From Pseudomonadota bacterium (lineage in GTDB: Bacteria; Pseudomonadota; Gammaproteobacteria; Burkholderiales; SG8-39), in NCBI GenBank assembly GCA_003242425.1, contig QGUL01000018.1, positions 1-11,754 of the forward strand: DNA of 11,754 nucleotides, read 5' to 3'. The notes under the pieces were generated by a model. It was given only the letters and a program-made list of their open reading frames with translations, had not been told where the DNA came from and made no database searches. The translations under genes were made by a program, and so were the position numbers. Shown piece by piece: positions 6,185-11,754 of the stretch (its first letter is position 1; each line of letters starts with the position of its first letter).

Positions 6185-7906
6185 ATGCAACGACGCGAAT
6201 TCCTGCACGTGCTTGCCGCCGCGGCCGCGTGCGGCTTCAAGCTCGACGCCTTTGCGAAAACCGACGGCGCGGCGTTCTACGACGTGCCGCGCTTCGGCAA
6301 CGTGAGCCTGCTTCACATCACCGATACCCATGCGCAACTGTTGCCGGTCTATTTCCGCGAACCCAGCGTCAACATCGGCGTCGCCGAGGCGGCGGGGCGG
6401 CCGCCGCATATCGTCGGCGAAGCGCTGCTCAAGGCTTTCGGGATCGCCCCCGGCACGCGCGAAGCGCACGCCTTCACCTATCTCGATTTCGTCGAGGCGG
6501 CGCAGCGCTACGGCCGCGTAGGCGGCTATGCGCACCTCGCCACGCTGGTGAAACGCCTCAAGGCCTCGCGTCCCGGCGCGCTGCTGCTCGACGGCGGCGA
6601 CACCTGGCAGGGCTCGGCCACGGCGCTGTGGACCCGGGGGCAGGATATGGTCGACGCCGTCAAGCTCCTGGGCGTGGATGTGATGACCGGCCACTGGGAA
6701 TTCACCTACGGCGCCGAGCGGGTCAAGGAAGTGGTGCAGAAGGATTTCGCCGGCAAGGTCGATTTCGTCGCGCAGAACATCCGCACCTTCGATTTCGACG
6801 AAGAGGTGTTCGAGCCCTACGTGATCCGCGAGATCAACGGCGTGCAGGTCGCGATCATCGGCCAGGCTTTCCCCTACACGCCCATCGCCAATCCGCGCTA
6901 CTACGTCGAGGAATGGCAGTTCGGCATCCAGGAGGAGCGCCTGCAGGCCTATGTGGACGAGGCGCGCGCCAAGGGTGCGCAGGTCGTGGTCGTGCTCTCG
7001 CACAACGGCATGGACGTGGACCTCAAACTGGCGGGCCGCGTGCGTGGTATCGATGCCATTCTCGGCGGCCACACCCACGACGGCATGCCGCAGCCTGTCG
7101 TGGTGAAAAACGCCGGCGGGCGGACGCTGGTCACCAACGCCGGCTCGAACGGCAAGTTCCTCGGCCTGCTCGATCTGGAGGTGAAAGACGGCCGTATCAC
7201 GGATTACCGCTACCGTCTGCTGCCGGTGTTCGCCGATCTGCTGCCGGCGGATGAGGCGATGCAGCGCTACATCGAACAGGTGCGCGCACCTTACAAAGCC
7301 AGGCTCGAGGAAGTGCTTGCGGTGAGCGAGGATCTGCTCTACCGGCGCGGCAACTTCAACGGCAGCTTCGACCAGCTCATCCTCGACGCGCTGATGAAGG
7401 AGAAGGACGCCGAGATCGCGTTCTCGCCCGGCTTCCGCTGGGGGACGACCGTGCTGCCGGGACAGCCGATCACCCGCGAGCGGCTCATGGATCAGACCGC
7501 CATCACCTATCCGTACACCACGGTGACGATGATGAAAGGCGAGATGATCAAGACCGTGCTGGAAGACGTGTGCGACAACCTGTTCAACCCCGATCCCTAC
7601 CGCCAGCAGGGCGGGGACATGGTGCGCGTGGGCGGGCTCACGTACAGCTGCAATCCGCACGCGAAGTTCGGCGAGCGCATCGGCGACATGCGTCTGAACG
7701 GCAAGCCCATCGAGGCCGGCAAGACCTACAAGGTCGCCGGCTGGGCGCCGGTGGCACCCGGCGCGCAAGGCGAGCCGGTCTGGGAGGTCGTGGAACGCTA
7801 TCTGCGCGCCGAGAAAGTCATCAAGCCGCGGCCTTTGAACCAGCCGCGCCTGGTGGGCGTGAAACGCGGCGACCCCGGCGTGGCGGACGAGTTCTTCAAT
7901 GCATAG
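6185..7906 (+). CDS. soxB: SoxB thiosulfohydrolase, Tat-exported
   Basis: This 573-aa protein is SoxB, the periplasmic dimanganese enzyme that hydrolyses the sulfane sulfonate from the SoxY-bound intermediate during thiosulfate oxidation. It belongs to the 5'-nucleotidase metallophosphoesterase superfamily, but the motif that reads GNHEFDYG in nucleotidases is GHWEFTYG here (169-176), the SoxB form. Other metal-binding motifs are HITDTHAQ (D47, H49), DGGDTWQGS (D139), LSHNG (H273) and GGHTHDG (H296, H298). The N-terminus RREFLHV followed by an Ala-rich stretch is a Tat-type signal. The C-terminal domain (about 375-573) is complete, and length agrees with the family. The start has no clear Shine-Dalgarno sequence but places the Tat motif at residues 3-5. 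SoxXA and SoxYZ, its partners, are absent from the window: the upstream gene is an efflux pump and the downstream gene is a convergent TonB receptor. Confidence 0.93.
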   Translation: MQRREFLHVLAAAAACGFKLDAFAKTDGAAFYDVPRFGNVSLLHITDTHAQLLPVYFREPSVNIGVAEAAGRPPHIVGEALLKAFGIAPGTREAHAFTYLDFVEAAQRYGRVGGYAHLATLVKRLKASRPGALLLDGGDTWQGSATALWTRGQDMVDAVKLLGVDVMTGHWEFTYGAERVKEVVQKDFAGKVDFVAQNIRTFDFDEEVFEPYVIREINGVQVAIIGQAFPYTPIANPRYYVEEWQFGIQEERLQAYVDEARAKGAQVVVVLSHNGMDVDLKLAGRVRGIDAILGGHTHDGMPQPVVVKNAGGRTLVTNAGSNGKFLGLLDLEVKDGRITDYRYRLLPVFADLLPADEAMQRYIEQVRAPYKARLEEVLAVSEDLLYRRGNFNGSFDQLILDALMKEKDAEIAFSPGFRWGTTVLPGQPITRERLMDQTAITYPYTTVTMMKGEMIKTVLEDVCDNLFNPDPYRQQGGDMVRVGGLTYSCNPHAKFGERIGDMRLNGKPIEAGKTYKVAGWAPVAPGAQGEPVWEVVERYLRAEKVIKPRPLNQPRLVGVKRGDPGVADEFFNA

Positions 7907-7908
7907 CT

Positions 7909-9975
7909 TCAGCGGCGCAATTCGGCGATCAGACCGATCGACCAGCTTCGTCCCGGCGCCGGCTCGAAGTATCGCCCGGCGCTCTGGTTGACGATGACGG
8001 AGCCGGCGTAGCGCTTGTCGCCGAGATTGTCGAGACGCGCATAGGTCGCAAGCGACCAGCGGCTGTAACTCTTGCGCAGCTCCAGACGCGCGTTGTAACG
8101 CGTATGCGCCGAGGCGGCGTCGGTATTGGCATCGTCCACGTAGATGCGCCCCACATGCACCGCTTCGACGGCCGCGGTGAGGCCGGATAGCGCGCCAGCC
8201 TGATTCGGTTGCCACATCACGCCGGCGTAGATTTGCCGCGAAGGCGTGCCTGGCAGGCGGTTGCCGTCGCTGTCGCCGCCCGCGAAGCGCGCATCGAGCT
8301 CGGTCCAGGCAAGATCCATTCGCCATGCGCGGCCGAGCGGCCGGCGATACGCCAACTCCATGCCCTTGCGTTCGGTACGTGCGGCGTTGCGGTAGGTGGT
8401 GCGTCCGCCCGCGTTCGATTCCACGACGAGCTCGTCGTCCGTCTCGATGATGAAGAACGCCAGATCGAGCGCATGTCCGGCTCCCGGGCGGAATTTCGCG
8501 CCGACTTCCCAATGGCGCGAGCGGGCGGGATCGAGCGCGAAATTGAGGCCCGGCCCGTCGCTGCGGTAGGCGAGCTCTGTGAAGCTGGGCGTCTCGAAAC
8601 CGCGGCCGAAATTGGCGTAGAGGTTGAGCGTGTCGCCGGCGTGATAGGTCAGCCCCAGCACGGGATTGGTCGCGCGATAGCGCACGTCGCCGCTGTCGTC
8701 AGGGTTGCCGGCTGCGATGTAGCGGTCGTCCACATCGAAGCGCACCGTGCTATGGCGCACGCCGGCCAATGCCGTCCAGCTCGCGGCGAAGCGCCACGTC
8801 AGTTGCGCATAGACATCGGCGTTCCACACCGTATCGTCCTCGTCGCGTTTCAGCGCACCGCGTCGGCCGCCGTCGTTGAGGTAGCCGCGGCGGCGTTCCC
8901 GCATCCCGTCGAGCTCGACGCCGGCGACGAAATCGGCGGTGCCGCCATGCAGCCCGCGTCGCATGTATTGCAGACCCAATCCGCCGTAGTCGCGTTCGAG
9001 ATCGACGATGCCGCCTGCCGAAGTCGGGCTCAGTTGCGCGGCGAGCGGGATCGCAAGCGCCTGGAACAGATCGCGCTGGCCGAAGTAGAGGCGGGCGCCG
9101 ATGGAACGCGAGCCGTCCAGCGCATGCTCGAACAGCAGGCCCGCCTGCCGCTGGCGCACCGACTTGCGCGCGTCTTGAGCGAGGTTCAGTGGCGCCGCGC
9201 CGCGCCGGTCGCTTCCGTACTCCGCACGCGTGAGGCCGCCCGGATCCTGCGCGTGGGGCTGTTCGAAGACGTTGCCGGTCAAAGTGAGCCGGCTCGACGG
9301 CCCGACCTCGAAGCGCAGCTTGGCGTTGAACAGCGTACGTTCCGCGGCGCTGTGCTCGCGCCAGCCGTCGGTCGTGAAACGGCTCAGGGAAGCGGCGCCT
9401 TGGAAGCCCTCGGTTTCGCCGAGCAGGCGCAGGCCCAGCCTTTGAGTGTCGGAACGGGCGCGGTCGAGCCCGGCTTCGATACGATCCGGACCGCCGAGCG
9501 CGGTGGTGACCTGGAGCACACCGCCCGCCGCGTTGCCGTAGAGCTGGGCAAGCGGGCCGCGCAGCACTTCGATACGTTCCGCACCCGCAAGATCGATGGC
9601 CGATACCTGGCCCTGGCCGTCCGGCATGGTGGCGGGAATGCCGTCGACGAGGATGCGCACGCCGCGTACGCCGAAGGTCGAGCGCGCGCCGAATCCGCGG
9701 ATCGAGAGCTGCAGATCCTGGGCGTAGTTCTGGCGTTCGAGTGCCTGGACGCCGGGCAGGCGGACGAGCGGTTCGGACAGATTGACCCGCGGCCCGGCGG
9801 CGCGGATGGCCTCCGCGTCCAGCGTATTCACCGCCGCCGGCGCATCGAAGACGCGCTGTTCACGGCGGCTGGCGGAAACGACGATTTCTTCCGCCGTGTC
9901 CTGAGCGGCAACGGGAAAGCCCGCGCCGCAGGCGAGCACGAACAGGGCACAGCGGCGGAAAGCGCGGATGAACAT
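7909..9975 (-). CDS. TonB-dependent outer-membrane receptor
   Basis: This 688-aa protein imports a ligand (typically a metal chelate) across the outer membrane using energy from TonB-ExbBD. A signal peptide (1-24, ending PVAA) precedes a TonB-box-like EEIVVSASR (29-37). The plug domain (about 40-160) contains RLPGVQ, the strongly conserved SIRGFGARSTFGVRG (91-105), VDGIPATMPDGQGQ (110-123) and IEVLRGPLAQLYGNAAGG (135-152). The rest is a 22-strand-type barrel with the receptor motif NLYANFGRGFETPSF. The plug resembles FecA/YncD-like receptors, which suggests a ferric or other metal complex, but the ligand is not determined. The mature protein ends in IAELRR rather than the common terminal aromatic residue. 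The start codon lies inside a perfect inverted repeat and has no Shine-Dalgarno sequence. The gene ends 2 bp from soxB (convergent) and lies 63 bp downstream of the pilus-type ORF. Confidence 0.93.
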   Translation of the reverse strand: MFIRAFRRCALFVLACGAGFPVAAQDTAEEIVVSASRREQRVFDAPAAVNTLDAEAIRAAGPRVNLSEPLVRLPGVQALERQNYAQDLQLSIRGFGARSTFGVRGVRILVDGIPATMPDGQGQVSAIDLAGAERIEVLRGPLAQLYGNAAGGVLQVTTALGGPDRIEAGLDRARSDTQRLGLRLLGETEGFQGAASLSRFTTDGWREHSAAERTLFNAKLRFEVGPSSRLTLTGNVFEQPHAQDPGGLTRAEYGSDRRGAAPLNLAQDARKSVRQRQAGLLFEHALDGSRSIGARLYFGQRDLFQALAIPLAAQLSPTSAGGIVDLERDYGGLGLQYMRRGLHGGTADFVAGVELDGMRERRRGYLNDGGRRGALKRDEDDTVWNADVYAQLTWRFAASWTALAGVRHSTVRFDVDDRYIAAGNPDDSGDVRYRATNPVLGLTYHAGDTLNLYANFGRGFETPSFTELAYRSDGPGLNFALDPARSRHWEVGAKFRPGAGHALDLAFFIIETDDELVVESNAGGRTTYRNAARTERKGMELAYRRPLGRAWRMDLAWTELDARFAGGDSDGNRLPGTPSRQIYAGVMWQPNQAGALSGLTAAVEAVHVGRIYVDDANTDAASAHTRYNARLELRKSYSRWSLATYARLDNLGDKRYAGSVIVNQSAGRYFEPAPGRSWSIGLIAELRR

Positions 9976-9996
9976 GGTTGGAGGGTATCAACCATG
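9973..9996 (-). promoter_or_regulatory. Perfect hairpin covering the TonB receptor start codon
   Basis: CATGGTTG (9973-9980) and CAACCATG (9989-9996) are perfectly complementary around an 8-nt spacer. In minus-strand RNA the 3' arm contains the receptor's AUG, and the loop and adjoining bases read ACCCUCC, the opposite of a Shine-Dalgarno sequence. The upstream arm holds a second AUG in another frame. The element would hide the start codon in RNA, or act as an operator dyad in DNA. I do not recognise a known riboswitch class here. Confidence 0.5.
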
Positions 9997-10038
9997 CAGC
10001 AGGCAATGTGCCGGAGACGACCGGCGTGCACCGCCGCC

Positions 10039-10602
10039 TCAGCGCAGCGTCTGCAGTTTCTGCTCCACGAATGACGCGATGCCGGGAGCGAGCGTGCCGG
10101 TCTCGCGAGCGCGGGCATAGGCCGCCGCTGCGTCCCCGGTCCGCCCGGCCGCCTCGTAAGAGCGTCCAAGCCCGACCCACCAGATGCCCGCATACGGGGC
10201 GAGGTCCAGCACGGCGAGGTATTCCTCGATGGCTTCGGTGTGACGGCCGAGACGCTGCAACAGCGCGGCGGTGAAGGCCCGGTATTCGGCGTTCGACTCG
10301 GCTGCCGCGGCGTGGGAACGCAAGGTCTGCAGCGCGGCGGCCTCTTCGCCGCGTTCGAGTTGCAACCGTGCCAGCACGATGGCGAAGTTCGTTTGCGCAG
10401 GATTCAAGCGCAGACCCTCGGCCAGCACGGTTTCGGCATCCTCATCGGCATGCGCCTCGATGAGCAGCACCGCCAGCGTCTGACGCGCTGCTTCATGGGA
10501 GGGATCCAAAGCCAAGGCCGACCGCAAGGCGGCGCGTGCTTCGATGACGCCGCTCACCAGTTCGCCGCGGGCGTTGCGGCCCTTGTACTGGAAGGCGGCC
10601 AC
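10039..10602 (-). CDS. Chimeric ORF: MshG/GspF N-terminus joined to MshN-like TPR C-terminus
   Basis: The 187-aa frame begins with a GTG whose first base is the last base of the mshE stop codon, so the two are translationally coupled. Residues 1-22 read (V)AAFQYKGRNARGELVSGVIEA, the hallmark N-terminus of GspF/PilC/MshG inner-membrane platform proteins, and the mshE-mshG coupling is exactly what MSHA operons show. From about residue 23 the protein becomes the TPR C-terminal half of MshN: ALRSALALDPSHEAARQ, then LARLQLERGEEAAALQTL, FTAALLQRLGRHTEAIEEY, WWVGLGRSYEAAGR and a final TGTLAPGIASFVEQKLQ. The rest of MshG (about 380 aa of membrane protein) and the N-terminal membrane half of MshN are missing. 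No frameshift is seen at the join (about 10537-10545). It may be a real deletion fusion, a pseudogene or an assembly chimera; an active product is doubtful. Confidence 0.7.
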   Translation of the reverse strand: MAAFQYKGRNARGELVSGVIEARAALRSALALDPSHEAARQTLAVLLIEAHADEDAETVLAEGLRLNPAQTNFAIVLARLQLERGEEAAALQTLRSHAAAAESNAEYRAFTAALLQRLGRHTEAIEEYLAVLDLAPYAGIWWVGLGRSYEAAGRTGDAAAAYARARETGTLAPGIASFVEQKLQTLR

Positions 10603-11654
10603 TAGTCTTCCACCTCGCTGGTGACGCGCATGACCTCGGCGATGGTGGTGCGTCCGCCGGCCGCGAGCGACAGCGCATGCGAGCGCAGGGTGCAGCCCTG
10701 CATGCGGACGCGCGCAAGCTCCATGAAGCCGGCCGGGTCGTTGCGGTTGACCGCCTCGACCAGGTCGCTGTCCATTTCGAGCAGTTCGTACACGCCGTTG
10801 CGGCCGCGGTAGCCCGTGCCGTTGCAATGCGTACAGCCGCGGCCGCGGACGAAGTTTCCATCGCTTAAGCTCTCGCCGCACGCCTCCAGCCAGGCCCGTT
10901 CCTGCGAAGTGAGAGCATGAGGCTCGGCGCAGCTTTCGCACACCAGCCGGACCAGGCGCTGCGCAAGCACCGCGTGCAGCGAGGTGGACACCATGTACGG
11001 CGGTGCGCCCATGTCGATCAGGCGGATGGGCGTGCTCGCCGCGTCGCGCGTATGCAGCGTGGAGAACACCAGGTGGCCGGTGAGCGCGGCGCGCAAACCG
11101 ATCTGCACGGTTTCCTGGTCGCGCATCTCGCCGACCAGGATCACGTCCGGGTCGTGGCGCAGCACCGAGCGCAGCACGCGCGCGAAAGTCAGATCGATCT
11201 TTTCGTTGACCTGCACCTGGGTTACGCCGGGCAAGCGGTATTCGACCGGGTCCTCGACGGTGATGATCTTCTTGTCGATGGTGTTGATTTCCGCGAGGGT
11301 GGAGTAGAGGGTGGTGGTCTTGCCGCTGCCGGTGGGGCCGGTCACCAGGATCATGCCGCTCGAGCGATGGGAAAGCGCGCGGACGCGGCCGAGGATCGCC
11401 GGCGGCATGCCCAGCGTGTCCAGTCCGCGCGCGCCGGCGGACTGGTTGAGCAGACGCAGCACCACCGACTCGCCGTGTTGCGTCGGCATGGTGGAAATGC
11501 GCACGTCGATCTGCTGCCCCCGTGCGCGGACGTTGCAGCGCCCGTCCTGAGGCAGGCGCTTTTCGGAAATGTCGAGGCCCGCCATAAGCTTCAGGCGCAG
11601 CACCAGCGGCGGGGCGATCTTGGCGTCGGCCTCAGTGCAGTACCAGCATGGAGT
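10602..11654 (-). CDS. mshE: MSHA pilus assembly ATPase MshE (GspE/PilB family), N-terminus missing
   Basis: This is the C-terminal two thirds of a secretion/pilus extension ATPase, which powers pilin polymerisation at the cytoplasmic face of the inner membrane. From the right: LVLRLKLMAGLDISEKRLPQDGR, the MshE-like form of the N2 domain end; ISTMPTQHGESVVLRLL; Walker A GPTGSGKTTTLYS; the Asp box ITVEDPVEYRLPG; Walker B DPDVILVGEMRDQETVQ; the His box STLHTRDA; and a zinc-type tetracysteine set with CESC and CTHC before GRNGVYELLEMD. It ends VTSEVED. Real sequence runs out at about 11654, where adapter begins, so the N-terminal c-di-GMP-binding region and the true start are absent. The apparent extra codons to 11744 are translated adapter. 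MshE is preferred over PilB because of the MAGLDISEKRLPQDGR and STMPTQHGESVV wording. Confidence 0.88.
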   Translation of the reverse strand, partial: TPCWYCTEADAKIAPPLVLRLKLMAGLDISEKRLPQDGRCNVRARGQQIDVRISTMPTQHGESVVLRLLNQSAGARGLDTLGMPPAILGRVRALSHRSSGMILVTGPTGSGKTTTLYSTLAEINTIDKKIITVEDPVEYRLPGVTQVQVNEKIDLTFARVLRSVLRHDPDVILVGEMRDQETVQIGLRAALTGHLVFSTLHTRDAASTPIRLIDMGAPPYMVSTSLHAVLAQRLVRLVCESCAEPHALTSQERAWLEACGESLSDGNFVRGRGCTHCNGTGYRGRNGVYELLEMDSDLVEAVNRNDPAGFMELARVRMQGCTLRSHALSLAAGGRTTIAEVMRVTSEVED

Positions 11655-11754
11655 CTTTCCGTCTATCACATCTCCGAGCCACAGAGACGGACTCAGATAA
11701 AGTATGTCGTGGAGTGCTTGAAAAAAAAAAACATACCCACACATGCCTTATAGT
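11655..11754 (+). other. Illumina Nextera adapter read-through with poly-A tail (artefact)
   Basis: The composition changes abruptly from GC-rich coding DNA. Bases 11655-11673 align without gaps to the rc of the Tn5 mosaic end (12 of 19), 11674-11688 to the next part of the Nextera i7-side adapter (12 of 15, including CCGAGCC), 11689-11696 begin GGACTC as in a Nextera i7 index, and 11697-11720 align to the P7 end that finishes TGCTTG (16 of 24). All blocks fall at the exact expected spacing. Eleven A residues follow at 11721-11731, the usual tail when a read runs past the adapter, then 23 bases of noise. This is low-quality sequencing read-through, not genome. Comparison is from my memory of the adapter sequence. 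Confidence 0.88.

Noticed and set aside
4253..8512. Stop-free minus-strand frame of 1419 codons opposite trxC, the transporter, soxB and part of the receptor
   Set aside because: It is antisense or out of frame to clearly conserved genes, rich in His/Arg/Gln/Glu low-complexity text, and has no domain or ribosome binding site. Long open antisense frames are expected at this G+C content.
9976..10038. Cobalamin or other known riboswitch upstream of the TonB receptor
   Set aside because: The gap is only 63 bp and shows no B12-box or other conserved riboswitch core; only the start-codon hairpin is supported.
8209..10074. Stop-free plus-strand frame of 621 codons opposite the TonB receptor
   Set aside because: It mirrors receptor codons, has no recognisable domain and is explained by GC-rich codon use of the real gene.
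1..11654. CRISPR arrays, tRNA/rRNA genes, insertion sequences or integrase genes
   Set aside because: I saw no regularly spaced direct repeats, no tRNA-like clover-leaf or rRNA sequence, and no transposase or integrase motifs.
11655..11744. N-terminal residues of MshE running to the window end
   Set aside because: This stretch is translated adapter and poly-A, including a run of Phe codons, not protein-coding genome.

Overview
The window is GC-rich DNA (roughly two thirds G+C by eye) packed with bacterial genes on both strands. The gene set suggests a free-living, respiring, probably sulfur-oxidising proteobacterium: type II NADH dehydrogenase, a SoxB-type thiosulfohydrolase, zinc-finger thioredoxin 2, Bcr/CflA efflux, a TonB receptor and MSHA-type pilus genes. 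Betaproteobacteria or a gammaproteobacterial sulfur oxidiser fit best, but no single marker here fixes the taxon. The right edge is a true contig end carrying uncleaned sequencing adapter, so this is very likely a draft or metagenome contig.

Layout, left to right. (1) 1-1827, minus strand: a histidine phosphatase, then an NDH-2 gene cut by the left edge. (2) 1828-2797: a promoter candidate and a near-palindrome, an acidic 83-aa protein of unknown function (minus), a 314-bp intergenic region with overlapping dyads and a CRP/FNR-like half-site pair, and a small lipoprotein (plus). (3) 2798-3271: a DUF4112 membrane protein (minus), convergent with the lipoprotein and with no gap. (4) 3418-4810, plus strand: a PAS-GGDEF diguanylate cyclase followed after 4 bp by trxC. 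(5) 4955-7906, plus strand: a Bcr/CflA transporter and soxB with a Tat-like signal. (6) 7909-9975, minus strand: a TonB-dependent receptor that ends 2 bp from soxB and whose start codon lies in a perfect 8-bp hairpin arm. (7) 10039-11654, minus strand: MSHA pilus genes, namely the C-terminal part of the MshE ATPase and a strange second gene that starts like the inner-membrane protein MshG and continues as the C-terminal TPR half of MshN. (8) 11655-11754: degraded Illumina Nextera read-through adapter with a poly-A tail, not biological.

The parts do not form one obvious pathway. SoxB works in the periplasm with SoxXA and SoxYZ, none of which is here. MshE proteins bind c-di-GMP through an N-terminal domain that is missing from this partial copy, so a link to the nearby diguanylate cyclase is only a possibility. 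I found no convincing new multi-gene system. The most useful observations are the adapter-bearing contig end, the MshG/MshN chimera, the start-codon hairpin of the TonB receptor, and the isolated soxB.
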